Positions 41,265 to 52,405 of a stretch of 64,000 nt of DNA are shown here, piece after piece. A program made the position numbers and the translations under genes. Below the pieces are notes generated by a model. The model saw nothing but the letters and a program-made list of their open reading frames with translations, did no database searches and was not told the origin of the DNA. The DNA lies in assembly GCA_964036315.1 (NCBI GenBank), contig OZ038508.1, positions 50,627,524 to 50,691,523 of the forward strand, read 5' to 3'. This DNA is from Acanthosepion esculentum (taxonomy: Eukaryota > Mollusca > Cephalopoda > Sepiida > Sepiidae). Position 1 is the stretch's first letter. Every line of letters starts with the position of its first letter.

Positions 41265-41835
41265 TGTGCCGTGTCGTTTCAGGACGTGGGCGGCTATGGT
41301 TCTTCACAATATTCTGTCTTCTTGTACTCTTAGTAAAGTTTGTACTTACGTTATCTCATCTAATAGGCAGGTTTTGCGCTGCTTGCTCTACCCTGATTGC
41401 CTTCAATATATCCTATGAGTGCCAAATTTTCCAAACCCTCTTTCCTCGTTATGTGCCCTTTCTGGTTTTAAGTATTAGTGACCTTTTTGTTTGCATTTTC
41501 GCTAAAACTTTGTCATTAGTCCATGGTATTTTCAACATCCTTCCATAGAACTACATTTGTGTTGCATAAGTCTCTTCTTCATCTCTGCGTAGGTTTTCCA
41601 GCTCTCCACTGTCATATAGGACGAACGGTATTTCATGATAGTTAAGTAATCTTTTCTTTGTTTCTAACGAGATTTTCTTGTTGCTTAATACGTCGTTTAA
41701 GATTTGGAAGGCATCTTTCGTCATCTGAATGCGCCTCCGAATTTCGGAGTGTTGACCATGATCGCCATAGTCTATGAATATAGAATCCAGCGCAGTACGT
41801 AATCTGTTCAATGAAACAACGTTAAAGATTAACAC
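41265..41835 (-). pseudogene. RTE-like LINE, thumb and C-terminal region
   Basis: Minus frame from 41780: HSEIRRRIQMTKDAFQILND, VLSNKKISLETKKRLLNYHE, then IPFVLYDSGELENLRRDEEE, then after a stop a FYGRMLKIPWTNDKVLAKMQ-like part, and a RQNIVKNHSRPRPETTRH-like end at 41270. Consensus: E-I-R-R-R-I-x-x-A-K-x-A-F, KISLETKKRLL, FYRRMLRIPWT. Together with 42955-43215 it may form one disrupted copy. Confidence 0.82.
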
Positions 41836-42435
41836 TCACGAGTCAGGCACTACTGGATCTGACTATGTCGCCAATACCACTAGCAGCAGCTGTTCCGTAA
41901 TTCTTCAGTCTTCAATATCAGAGGTTGGCAGTGAATATTCAGAAAAAAAACATGGACGCTTTTATACACGTCGAACTGAATATTTTGAGCCTTCTGATTG
42001 ATAAATTCTTTTATTGGTGAACTATAAAATGGGTCAGCTCATTTTGGTTGGCTCACTAGTACATAAGGTACCCAAAAACTCCAACACGGTGTCACGCCCT
42101 CCATTAAAACGCGCCCTTGATATTAAAATTAGAGACTTTCACTAAATTTTCAATACCTAAGGTATAAAATAAATTTGTTTTTAAAATGAGAAAGCATTCT
42201 TCTAAGATTTAATCCAAAGCTAAAAGATTACATTTACTATTTCCAGTAAACAAAATACTCTGGTGCATTTCAAATAGAAATTATATTCATTGGAATCTCA
42301 ACATTTTGGTTGCTTTCAAAAAATCGATAAAAATCGATAAACATCGGACATTTTGATAGATTTGTAAACAAAAGTAAATTCTTGGTTTTAAAAACCTTCC
42401 AAAAATAAGATATATATGTATGCCACGTCGTTGGC
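41836..42435. other. No recognised feature
   Basis: AT-rich DNA between the two RTE fragments; aaaaatcgataaa is duplicated near 42320-42343. Confidence 0.4.
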
Positions 42436-42650
42436 GGCAGCCATTGCTGGCGTTGTTTGCATACATTCGCTGCGGGAAGCTAAGCACGGGAGAATGTCGT
42501 TAACGGCCTTATCTTTACTGATCTTGTTTCAACTTGTCTCAATTACTGCACATGAAAACTATATTGCGGGCGCAATATTCAAGAAAAGTGAATATTCTAG
42601 TCATAGCTACTCCGCAGCGAATGCATGCAAACAACGCCAGTATAGCCTTC
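42436..42650. repeat. 28 bp inverted repeats, possible foldback element
   Basis: tggcgttgtttgcatacatt then cgctgcgg at 42446-42473 has its inverse at 42612-42639 with about one mismatch. Between them attgcgggcgcaat is a further palindrome (42570-42585). Confidence 0.7.
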
Positions 42651-42954
42651 CCGCGACGCGAATGAATCAGAACTTTTACTGTCGATAACTCCAAAACGGT
42701 AGATTTTATCAAATTTATCCAGCCAGATTCCAGTGCAGTATGTACAATTACATATAAATGTAAGTATTCTGGAAATTTTTAATGCGAACTGAGCGCGGGT
42801 GCTAAACTGCAAATTGAGCAAAAAAATAATAAAATAATAAGAAATGCTTTGGTATTTCTTCTTAATAATAACATAAATAATCTAACGATAAAACTTTTTT
42901 TATTAAGTTTGAGGACTTTTTTCATCATGTTTCGCTGCATTTTCATCTAGCAAG

Positions 42955-43215
42955 TGGCGATAGCTAATTAAAATTTTTCTAGTTGCTTGATTTTGGCATC
43001 TCGAATTTCTAATTCGCATGTTCGACTCTTCGTTATGCTGACAATCCGATCTTCTGTCTTCGTAAAACTGATGTTTAGGCCTTTCTCCTCGCTTTTCTTT
43101 ACTACCTTGTGTGGGAGTTACTGTATTTTCTTTTCTATATCTACTATCAACACTATGTAATCTGCATATCTGATGTTAAGATTTTGGCCGCTAGTAATGA
43201 ATCCTGGTAGAACTT
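42955..43215 (-). pseudogene. RTE-like LINE reverse transcriptase palm, YADY relic
   Basis: Minus strand: NIRYADYIVLIVDIEKKIQ, then LPHKVVKKSEEKGLNISFTK, TEDRIVSITKSRTCELEIRD. The catalytic YADD box reads YADY, so the second Asp is lost. VVEESEKKGLxINxxKTE and CxLxIGD are the expected downstream blocks. Confidence 0.8.
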
Positions 43216-43296
43216 CTAGTTCTCACAGAATTAGGTAACTGTTAAGTTTCAATAATTCTATTAAAAAAAATACTCTCTTGTCTTACCTTTTTGGGT

Positions 43297-44037
43297 GCGG
43301 ACATTTCATAACCGCCGACTCACCACCGCCAACACATCACAATGACATTAATTTTAGCATTTGTTCCTCTTCGAGATATTGATATTTATATTGAAGAACT
43401 CTCTGTGGTTTTACCTGAAGAACTTGCTGCATTTTTTAATTGATTCGAAGATAACTATATTGGAAGACCAAATCGATATCGAACCAGTAGAAGCTCTCTC
43501 TTCTCCCGGAAATGTGTAATATTTACAAGAAAACGTTGCACAAACAGCAAATGGAATACTGCACACCGACTGCAGATGCTTTACAGAGCTGAAAAAGGTG
43601 CAAAGAAACCGAGACGCATTTTTCAAGCAATTAATAGTAGGTCGTCATCCTCCCCTATTAAATTGAAGAAGTCTATGACGTCAGATTTAAGAATTTTGAA
43701 GATTGTTTCTTCTATCTGACAACGATTTCCAACTGAATATTTCAAGGGAAGTGCATACAATTTTCAATCAATTTTTAAATTAAAAATAAAGTCATCTATT
43801 AAAAAATGATACTTAATAAATTACTTTTATTCAATGTTAAAAAATTTGTTTTAAAAATGATCCTTAATTAATTACTTTTATTTGTATTTAAAAATCGACG
43901 AAAAAAGTTCATAGTTTGCATGTCGTTGAGTTGGCGGTGTTGAGTCAGCGGCGTTGAGTTGGTGGTGTTGAGTCGGCGGCGTTGAGTTGGTGGTGATGAA
44001 TCAGCAGATTTAAGATGGCGGTGATGAAACATCCTGC
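43297..44037 (+). mobile_element. Mutator-like (MULE) element relic
   Basis: Ends GGGTGCGGACATTTCATAAC and, inverted, AGTGCAGGATGTTTCATCAC, both followed by cgcc. Subterminal ggtgttgagt(t/c)ggcggcg repeats lie inside the right end (43926-44000), with the inverse form near the left end (43311-43340). The interior encodes a MULE transposase C-terminus. Flanks tacctttttg and tactttgta are only roughly alike, so a 9 bp target duplication is not established. Confidence 0.6.
43375..43745 (+). pseudogene. MULE/FLYWCH-type transposase, C-terminal relic
   Basis: Plus strand: IEELSVVLPEELAAFFN, a stop, then FEDNYIGRPNRYR, SSLFSRKCVIFTRKRCTN, a NTAHRLQMLY-like stretch, GAKKPRRIFQAINS and SDLRILKIV. This follows the order FxDNYIGRPxRRG, FPxxxWNxY, (N)NxxEAxHRRLQ seen at the end of FLYWCH-associated Mutator transposases. 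The N-terminal catalytic DDE part is missing. Confidence 0.65.
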
Positions 44038-44604
44038 ACTACTTTGTATTTTGTATGTTTACTGAATCCATTTTGTATCCGTATGCAGGTGGTTTGCTTC
44101 CAATGTAAGTTCTGGAATATTCTAATATCCTTCCCAAATATATCAAGCTTACCAAACAGTTCGAACGGTTTTTATGATGTAGTGTATCAAACTGTATCCA
44201 ACACAGCTCGTGTAAAATATGGCTAATTGGCGCTAACAGCACCGCTAGAGATTGGGATTTGTAGAATTTTGCTATAAAAGAACAGAGTGTAAGAATAAGT
44301 ACAGAAATAAATTGAACAGATGCTTGCTTATTTATGAAACTATAGTGTACTCCTAACAGCTATGCAGAGTGGAGTTTACCCCCTGACCGATTCAACCTAG
44401 CCAAGATAGGTCAATGGGTAGTTGACATTCCTAAACTTAATTTATTTAAACGAAGAAACGTCAGTGACGAAAAGAAAAAACTGAAGCAGCCAGCAGCTCT
44501 CCATTGGCATAAAAAGGCAGGCATCAGCAAATCGATTCATTGACTTCACATCAGCGATCGATGGCGGATTATAAGCGACACAGTCAAATATAACGGCAAG
44601 GATT
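44038..44604. other. No gene; LTR-like signals only
   Basis: TATAAAAG at 44271-44278, AATAAA at 44305-44310 and an ...AACA step at 44357 resemble the promoter and polyadenylation part of an LTR. No second LTR, polypurine tract or gag/pol was seen. Confidence 0.35.
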
Positions 44605-44911
44605 GGCCACAACTATGAGGCTGCCGTACGGGGTATGTCGATAAACTACATCCGGCATTAAGGCCTCTGATCGGGGGCGTGGCGAGAAGCGTGGAACCAC
44701 CTTATAATTGCTGTTGTTCCCAGCTTCACTTTGACTCGGGGTGGTAACACCAGTTAGGGTCCTAGGTATAGGCAAATACTTAACCCCTAATTGGGGTCAA
44801 ATCACTATGAAAGAAGAAATATTTTCATAGTAAAAATTACCAGCAATACATATTCGTAGTAAATAAATTATCAACAATGAGAAAAAAAGCTATTACCTGC
44901 AATGCATTTTG

Positions 44912-44912
<1 letters not shown>
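44605..44912 (-). repeat. Dispersed repeat D/E (copy 3)
   Basis: D from gtcgataaactacatccggc through gcgtggaaccaccttataat to 44795, then E units aaattaccagcaatacata (44836) and ttacctgcaatgcatttt (44894). Same composite as 6165-6470, inverted. Confidence 0.75.

Positions 44913-44916
<4 letters not shown>

Positions 44917-44966
<50 letters not shown>
44917..44966. repeat. (TA)n microsatellite
   Basis: 50 bp of TA. Confidence 0.95.
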
Positions 44967-45500
<534 letters not shown>

Positions 45501-45529
45501 GAAATTACTAATACTCTCAAGAAAATTCA

Positions 45530-45585
45530 ATTTCGGCATTAAATGGCCCATAAAGAATTGATATGACACTAAACAAACAAACCGA
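45530..45585 (+). mobile_element. SINE 3' domain fragment
   Basis: ttcggcattaaatggcccat, then gaattgatatgacactaaac and a caaacaaac tail. Confidence 0.55.
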
Positions 45586-45687
45586 CGGTTGGTAGTAAAA
45601 GTTAGGACTAATAATACTCAATCATAAAAATACTATAATTTGGTAAAGCAATAGAAAAATAGTAAATCTAATTCCTCACAGAACAAA

Positions 45688-45980
45688 GCCGAAAGTACGG
45701 GGTACCCAGTGAGGATCGAACTCACTAATCAGTAGTAAAAGTTCTTGCGGGAGAAGATTACTAACCACTGCACCATGTTGAAATTCTTTTAGGATTTTCT
45801 AGGCCGAAAGTGAGGAGCACACTGAGAATCGAACTCACTACTCAATTTTAATTGAGCTATCGAGATAATCTTGCTAACCATTACACCATATCGAATGCCC
45901 GTTCGTAATTTGATATATGGCTTGTAACTGCTCTAGCAAGACAAACTTGTTAACCATAACACGCCGTCGAGGTGCCCCTT
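45688..45980 (-). mobile_element. Tandem tRNA-like SINE heads
   Basis: Minus strand: TGGTGCAGTGGTTAGTAATC (45776-45757) with B box GAGTTCGATCCTCACTG (near 45724-45708). A second unit at 45893-45810 has TGGTGTAATGGTTAGCAAG, B box GAGTTCGATTCTCAGTG and gtgctcctcactttcggcc. A third, degenerate one lies at 45980-45905. This is an unusual head-only tandem arrangement. Confidence 0.7.
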
Positions 45981-46357
45981 CGCATGGGTTTATTTATTGA
46001 TTGATTCTTTTTTTACGACTTATCAACGCTTTGCCAATTATTTTAGTGATACAGGTCTTACTAACTGATCCATACCTGGGATGGGGAATACGTAGATTCA
46101 TGCCTTTCCCAAGGGTATTTGCGCATAAGGTAATACAAAGAACCCAACAGGAATTGGAACTCGGCGCTCCGATTAACAATTACGATCGATTACACCACCT
46201 GCACATCCAAGCACCTGTGTATTCCCAAGCGGTCACCCATCTAGGTACTTACCAGTCTCGTGTCTGCTATTGGAGTACTTTGACAAAACGTTGTGTAAGG
46301 TTTCTTCGAAGCCAGTCAGCTTTTCAAACGAGTAGCAACATGAAAATGTAAGGCCTT
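45980..46357 (-). mobile_element. Composite SINE: 5S-like head, tRNA-like segment, body, tail (copy B)
   Basis: Minus strand from 46357: aggccttacattttcatg..., then actggtaagtacctagatgg and gtgaccgcttgggaatacac, the 3' third of 5S rRNA including an exact gatgggtgaccgc box. Next comes a tRNA-like segment (gcaggtggtgtaatcg; GAGTTCCAATTCC near 46162), a body with aatacccttgggaaaggcat, and the 3' domain to a (AATC)n-like end. Length and order agree with copy A. Confidence 0.75.
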
Positions 46358-46369
46358 ACAACAGCTTAA

Positions 46370-46808
46370 ACACCAGGCAAGAAATCACAATACATAGCCA
46401 GACAACCTGAATCGTCGGCCTTATACAACTCGGACACGGCTAAGAAAGCAACCAAAATGGGGTTTTCGCGGATATAAATTTCCTCATTCAAAGATCAAAT
46501 GCCTCGATTGAGATGGAAGGGGTTTGTGTTCTGGAATAGATTTCGAATCAAGACATTTTTCTGCTCCATTTTGTGTGCTTGTACTATTTTATTAAATGTT
46601 CACCCAATGCAAGGCCCAAGAGCCATTAAAGATAGAGGATTACTAAATGAGTTTTGTATGGCCATATGACGAGGAATTAAGTGCAGCTTATCAGGATGAA
46701 TACGATAGGTAACGCTTGACTCTAGATGTAAATAGTTTAAGATTGTAGTGTTCGGGGAAGCATCCTCATAAAGTAACAGCTCTTAGCTGTCAGGATAGAA
46801 CGTCCTTA
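46370..46808. other. No recognised feature
   Basis: Unique-looking; short LINE-tail-like words (caatgcaaggcccaagagcc) near 46605 are too weak to call. Confidence 0.4.
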
Positions 46809-46810
46809 CT

Positions 46811-48054
46811 TACGAGGGTCGTTAAAAAAAGTTCTACGCCTCAATCAAAGGCATTTATCGTAACGGTTTTTCACTATTTTTCTAATATAGTCCCCTTGAC
46901 ATCAACCTATTTGGTTCAACGATGCTTAAGCATTGCAATCCTATCACGGAAGAAGGTGGCGCTAAAATTCCCTTACAACACATATGATCTCGTCATTGTT
47001 TCTAAAATGGCGACCACGCAGGTTGAATTCGAGTCGAGAAAACAGAGAGAAAGCAGATGGAGCTAAGTCTGGTGCGAAAGTGGGGTGGGCTAGCAATTCA
47101 CAGTTGGCTGCTTCAGATACTGCATCCTGAGCATTGAAAACGGGCGAGTTATCATGAAGCAAGAATACGCCTGCCCTCAGCTTCCCTCTCCGTTCCGACT
47201 TGATTGCTTCATCCAGTTGTCTTAATTCAGATGCATAGTACTATCCATTAATAGTCTTTTCCATTTTCCAAGTAGTCTATCATGATTACGCTCTCAGACG
47301 CGCCACCACCACCACCAAAAAAGAAGCTATCACCTTGCCAACAAGCTGCCGGTTTAAACTTATTCGATGTGGGGAATCAGTGTTTCTCTTGATTTGAATC
47401 TTTGATTCAAGTTCGAAGAGATGAACCCAGGTTTTATATTGAGTTACTAATCTGCGGTGGAAATCTTTCAGAATCAGCTTGGAAGCGAGTCACAGGTGTT
47501 CTGGGAATGCCAACCCTCTTCAGCTTCTGCTCTGGTGTAAGCATTCTTGGGACTCATCTTGCAGACAATTTGCTCACCCCCAAGATCTTAGTTAAAATAG
47601 TATGCACCGAATTAGAACTAGTGCCTATGAACTTAGCTACCTGTCTGTCTTCCAAAACCATACAGTGAACGTCAACTTGTTCATCGGTGGTTGAGGTTTT
47701 GGGACGACCTGACAGAGGTCCATCTTCTGTACTGTCCCTTTCCCCGCTTGAATTCCGCCGCCCAATTCTTTACAGTTGCATAGAAAGTGGAGACCTCTGC
47801 AAGTGTCTGAACCATGCCTTCATCGATTTACTTGGGTGTCACCTTTCTTTTGAAGATAATTTATGACTGTTTGGGCCTCTGTTTTTCCCATTTTGTCACA
47901 CACGTTTGTATGGGCCTCACCTACAGAGAAATTAAAACAGAAATCTGAATTGCTTTTCCTAGTTTTATAAGATGTAGTAAGTTGCAACGACAAAAATATT
48001 CAGTTATGTTCTTCTTTCTGAGTGAAGCTTAGAACTTTGTGAACAAACCTTATA
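46811..48054 (-). mobile_element. Near full-length mariner element, inactive
   Basis: The lower end TACGAGGGTCGTTAAAAAAA and the upper end, inverted, TATAAGGTTTGTTCACAAAG share an AAAGTTCTA(C/A)GC stretch and form decayed TIRs. The length of 1244 bp is typical of mariner. A minus-strand transposase relic fills it. Confidence 0.85.
46950..47900 (-). pseudogene. Mariner transposase relic
   Basis: Minus strand order: GKTEAQTVINYLQKKGDTQV start, LEDRQVAKFIGTSSNSVHTI (second helix-turn-helix), SKLSARWVPRMLTPEQKLKR, a damaged first-Asp region (LGSSLRT for the DETWIHH motif), SVIMIDYLENGKDY-like, then FMLHDNSPVFNAQ-like with the second catalytic Asp (LHDN), and LLAHPTFAPDLAPSAFSLFS containing the third (PDLAPS). 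Several stops and frameshifts. The lineage differs from the elements at 19768 and 61404. Confidence 0.88.
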
Positions 48055-48059
48055 CCAAT

Positions 48060-48450
48060 CGAATACGAGGGGAATGAGGTTCATGCGATTCCGCGGACGT
48101 AGCATGGTTGATCCTTGATGTCAACGTCTGAACTGGAGGAACTAAAGATTGTAGCTCGTTTGAATGTTTTCTATGGAAATATCGATAGAGTAGTAAGTGT
48201 ACATCTCATTCAGTTACGATGTTGAATCGGCGGCTTTGAGTCGGCCTAGTGGTGTCTGGGGGAAAGGGGTTGTAGGGTGGAAAATATTAATTTGTCGCCA
48301 ACATTTTATCCGTTGGAGTTTTTAAAAAAAGGGATTACGTTTCGTTTTACCTCCGTAATAATCTAAGTCTGGTACAAGGCCACACTCGCGGATCCCCCAA
48401 TAAAAATAAAAATCATCAAAAATCACATTAATGCACTAAACTGGATGCAC
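48060..48450. other. No recognised feature
   Basis: Contains ggcggctttgagtcggc (48230), reminiscent of the MULE subterminal repeat, and otherwise nothing. Confidence 0.4.
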
Positions 48451-48454
48451 GCGT

Positions 48455-48565
48455 GGGAGCCTGTAAATTGAGATTGGCGTCTTGAGTTCAAATTCCAGCC
48501 AAGCCTGTTTCACTGGATTTCGTACAAACTCCCTTGAAAAGATAGGAATCTATATCTTCTTAGGA
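48455..48565 (+). mobile_element. tRNA-derived SINE fragment
   Basis: TTGAGTTCAAATTCCAGCC B box (48483-48501), then the gaaaagataggaatctatat body. Confidence 0.55.
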
Positions 48566-48689
48566 GTTAACAAAAGAGAAGACTGAGATCTCTAGCTGTG
48601 ATAGACAGTCAGGAGAAGGACAACTCTCAATCTAAAACCGCCAAGTAGATAAAAACTCTTTTCTATGGAAACTACATCAGGGAACATTT

Positions 48690-49255
48690 TTATTTCTCCC
48701 TCACACGAGATCATAAAGTCTACAAACCCACACCACAGTTAATCTGGTCAGGTGCTTCTGCTATGCATGTAGAGAGTTTTGATAAAAATCAAAGAAGAAC
48801 CTGAAATGTTATAAATCCTGACCTGGTATCTCGGCTTCAGTCTCTTTCCGACCGGAGTAATATAGCTTCGCTGTGCCTTTGCTATAAATATTTTCATAGT
48901 AATTGTTCTGATGGGCATTCCTCAAGTGATACCTAGACTTCATGAATTTAGGCGCAGTACTAGATTGACGGAAAAGTCTCTTCGTTTTAGAGTTGAAATA
49001 GCTAGATGTAACCGTAGGTTCTATGCTAACAGTTTCTTTTCTCGCACTTCTCGCTTGTGGAACTCTTCCAACTTCTTGAGTTCCAGTTAACTTTGATCTT
49101 CAAAAATTCAAATGCATTGTCAATTGTTATCTTCTCTATTCTTAATTCTTGTTTTCATTGTTTTCTCTCGTTAATAACGTTCTCTTTTTCTCACATTTCA
49201 CTTAACTTCTTTCGCCTTAGTGGCTTTATTGCCTTGATGGTGTGAAATCTTTTTT
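48690..49255 (+). pseudogene. Jockey/CR1-like LINE, C-terminal half
   Basis: Frames give an IASLCLCYKYFHSNCSDGHS-like region, VIPRLHEFRRSTRLTEKSLR, FRVEIARCNRRFYANSFFSR, TSRLWN and a tail ttgccttgatggtgtgaaat. Several frame changes. Confidence 0.78.
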
Positions 49256-49374
49256 TTAATTTCTTAATTTTTTCAATACTTGTATAGTATGCACCTTGCC
49301 TGGTCTATATACCATTCTTTTAAGTTAGAATTGTCCTTCTCCTAAACTGGTTGCCAATCACGGCTAGACAGTCC

Positions 49375-49480
49375 CTGTTTTACTATTTAACCCATACCTG
49401 GGGAGAGATAATTGATTCATCTTTTCTATGATCACTGATGCCAAAGTGAATGTAACGCTAGCCAAGCCGTCAACACCTCA
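49375..49480 (-). mobile_element. tRNA-derived SINE body fragment
   Basis: aacccatacctggggagaga and gatgccaaagtgaatgtaacg match the body of the 46060 copy. Confidence 0.5.
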
Positions 49481-50220
49481 GCGGTGGCGAGCTCGTGGCC
49501 TTAGAATACAGTGGGTGTTTGCAACAAACAGTGCACCATATTTGGATAATAAGCAGAATCGATCTCTACTGTCGACTCGTCTACTGAAGGCGATTACCAA
49601 GCCGCCGCTCTACAGCAGGCGCCTCGAGTTGCATATTATTAAATCCCAAATCTGATCAGCATGAAATATCGCGTGATTTTAGAAAATTGACTCACTGTGC
49701 TTGACAGGTGAACCGTGTGAATGCATAATCGACACGTTGATATTAACGTTGGCCGCTCCGATCTATGTGCTGAATGCACACAAAGAAACAATGTGCGGTG
49801 CGTTCAACTCACGCTGGACTTGACAGACGACGATATGAATTACAACTGAGAATTGATCCATTTCGCACCGGATCTGCTGAGAACAGCTCAAGTCGCGAAA
49901 GGCAAAAGTTCAAAGTACGGATCAAAAACCGTTAAACACGAGCCCAAAGAAAGAAGGAATAAATCATTTAAAACGAGAAAAATAAGTAGTTCTATTTTTT
50001 TACTAATTTATCAACTTCAGTGAAGATTAATCGGAGGTCAGCTCTTTTTCGTAAGTGAAATTCTGTTCGTCTTAAAATTTTTTTTTTTTTTTTTTTTTTT
50101 TACTTCTGCAAGCACACTCATATAGACGCCGGCCGTAGCACAGGTCTTTGAAAGTTCATCTGGCCTGACAATTAAATAGTTTAGAGAGATCGAACCCTTA
50201 CTGGGTGATCGAAAATAAAA
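49481..50220. other. No recognised feature; T run
   Basis: Unique-looking. A 23-bp T run at 50079-50101. Confidence 0.45.
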
Positions 50221-50224
50221 ATGA

Positions 50225-50720
50225 TTCTGTGTCTTCAATCGGTCCTCTTGACTCGCAGTGAATGCTTCGTTTCGTTAGAAATAAAGAAAAGACTACTGAA
50301 CTGTTACGTAATATCGGTCTTTGTATATTGTCGAGCGGTCTCCTCACAGAAGAGAATTCAAGCAACAGAAATGTGGTTCTACAGAAGGATGCTGGGACTG
50401 CAATGTACCGAACACGTGAGCAACGACGAAGTTTTAGAAAAAATAGAAAACAAAAAGGACACTTACGCTTAACATCAAAAAAAGAGACAGTTGAAATTCC
50501 TAGGGCACACAAAGAGAAAAGAGAGCTTAGATAATTTGACACTCACGGGGCCTAGTGAAGGCGAGAGGGACAAAGGAAAGCAGCGCCTAACGAGATTATG
50601 TGCATGGTTAGCAGAACAGGGATTAGGTGAGATAGCAAAAATAAAAAAAAGATTTTACTAAGAGCTATTACAAAGGACAGGAAGGGGCACGGTACATAGA
50701 AGAAGCCTAGTCAATGCAAG
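50225..50720 (+). pseudogene. RTE-like LINE, C-terminal region
   Basis: Plus strand: FVSLEIKKRLLNCYVISVFV, EMWFYRRMLGLQCTEHVSND, EVLEKIENKK, then after a shift KKRQLKFLGHTKRKESLDNL and GKQRLTRLCAWLAEQGLGEI, then a TKDRKGHG-like end. Among the RTE relics this is one of the easiest to read. Confidence 0.85.
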
Positions 50721-51017
50721 TGTTCTATCAGAGAGTCTTATTTTAGTAACTAGTGTACCTGTACCGTCAAAACTGACGGCAATTGTTAAAAAGTTCTAAT
50801 AGTGAGATACAATGAAACAAAAGTCTTGAGACGATGTTTTGAGATTCAATAAAGTAGACATAAAGAATTCAGAATTATAATAGAAGCCAATTAACCATTT
50901 AATTATTCCGTTCCATTCATATTTTTAGGCGTTCAGTGGTATCTATGATTCATTGATTATTCCTGGCATTATATAAATCGCTTTTTGCTTAATATCTTTT
51001 TCAGGTTAAAAAAAAAT
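50721..51017. other. No recognised feature
   Basis: AT-rich spacer. Confidence 0.4.
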
Positions 51018-51131
51018 TCATGTGGTTATGGTCACGTGGTCTACTTAATTCAGAATGGGATCGCTTGTGTTTACTCACTGGCGATCTATGTTCAAACTCA
51101 AGTGTCGACAGCGACACTTTATTCCTATATA
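51018..51131. repeat. Dispersed ~115 bp repeat with two hairpins (copy 2)
   Basis: See 4566-4679. Here the sequence after tttattcctatat is agcaaaag instead of AAT repeats. Confidence 0.7.
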
Positions 51132-51139
51132 GCAAAAGT

Positions 51140-51597
51140 TTTTATTCTTGTTTGATTGTTTTTCTTTTTTGGGGGTGTTTTTTCAACGATGGTTATGTCT
51201 GGTTTGGTGGCCTCAAGTATACTGTCTCGTTGAATGTTGAAATCCCATAAAATCTTGACTTGCTTTTAATAACCTTCTATCGTTTGTGGTGGTACCATTT
51301 CTGTTCAACTTCAAGTCTATGCTTCCCACATATGCACATGGGTGGCCAGTTTAACGTGGAGGCACCATTTATCATTTCTGCGCAAGCAATAAAGATGTCG
51401 GCGACATTTTCCGCCTCCACACCAGACAGTCTGCATTTGTTCGCATCCACTTGTTGATAGATGTTTTTCCGGACAGAATTAGTATTCAGAGCTTGGGTTT
51501 GGGCGGCTACCAATCGTTTTTCGGTCTTGCGTTTCAGCTCGCTTTTGTCAACCAATCCCACGGTGTCTTTTTTAAAAAAATCACCACAAGGAGGCAC
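51140..51597 (-). pseudogene. Non-LTR retrotransposon C-terminal zinc-knuckle region, relic
   Basis: Minus frame: ELKRKTEKRLVAAQTQALNT, NSVRKNIYQQVDANKCRLSG, VEAENVADIFIACAEM, then HRLEVEQKWYHHK, then ILWDFNIQ-like across a shift. The consensus is ALNT-x3-x-KNI, CRLCGxxxETVxHIxSACxxLA, KWYxHxPE, and ILWDxxIQTD. One Cys (CRLSG) and the His are replaced, so the zinc site is lost. Confidence 0.72.
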
Positions 51598-51741
51598 GGT
51601 GGAGTAGTGGATAGCGGTTCGGATTCAGAAATCAGAGAGTCGAGTTCGAATTCCAGTCGAATCCATTGCATTTACTTACGTGCTAATACCCTTGTGAAAG
51701 GTATGAATGATCTTCTTCTCCCACCAGCTATGGGTAAATAG
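51587..51741 (+). mobile_element. tRNA-derived SINE, reference copy
   Basis: A box TGGAGTAGTGGATAGCGG (51600), B box GAGTTCGAATTCCAGTC (51641-51657), body gctaatacccttgtgaaagg, end caccagctatgggtaaatag. Inserted in, or next to, the LINE relic below it. Confidence 0.8.
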
Positions 51742-51844
51742 TAGAAATGAATGGTCTACTGCGGAAAAAAATGCCTCGGCAGTCATGTATGGCCTAAGCG
51801 TGTATCACGCATGATACATAACTGACTCCAGGCAAGGGGGGAGT

Positions 51845-51990
51845 GCCACTATCATACAAGGGGTTACAGAGAGTGAGAGTAAGAATAAAAAGGAGTGTTT
51901 TGGAAAAGGGCAAAGAGAAGGACAGGTCAATGCATCAGAAGATGTCAATTGACATCGCATTTGAATATTTGAGTCGAATCATCCTCATTT
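51845..51990 (-). pseudogene. Jockey/CR1-like LINE 3' fragment
   Basis: Minus strand: F-K-C-D-V-N-like end (caaatgcgatgtcaattgac inverted) and the 3' UTR gttactc-type end cctctgtaaccccttgtatg. Confidence 0.55.
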
Positions 51991-52304
51991 CCCCAATATT
52001 CCAAATATAAGAAGAAAATTTCACTCAGACAGCTACTTTGTCAAACAAGCTCCTGCGTGGTTGCTTCTCTAAAACTACTTTTTTCCACCTCTTCAAGTCA
52101 AAAGACAGTTGTTATCTATCCGCCTTAATTTCATAATCTTCTTTTCCTACCACTTCCTCTTTTATTCATGCCTCATTTATCAGTAACATTTTGACAATAA
52201 TCCTCTGCCTTGAGTAGTTCTCATGCCTTACATTAGGTGAAGTTTAGTACATGCCCCGCAATAATGATCAGTTCGAGATATTTTCCGAGTTTTCCTTTTA
52301 TTTT

Positions 52305-52405
52305 CTCGACGGTTTGGCGTCCTGGGTATGACGATAAACTACAACCGGCATCAAGGCCTCTGATTTGGCGGTTTTGAGGGGCTTGGAACCACCTATAATA
52401 ATAAT
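52305..52405 (-). repeat. Repeat D fragment
   Basis: cctgggtatgacgataaact, acaaccggcatcaaggcctc and cttggaaccacctata. Confidence 0.65.

Noticed and set aside
44225..44357. Solo LTR
   Set aside because: TATA box, AATAAA and an ...ACA end occur in order, but no TG start, target duplication or second copy was found.
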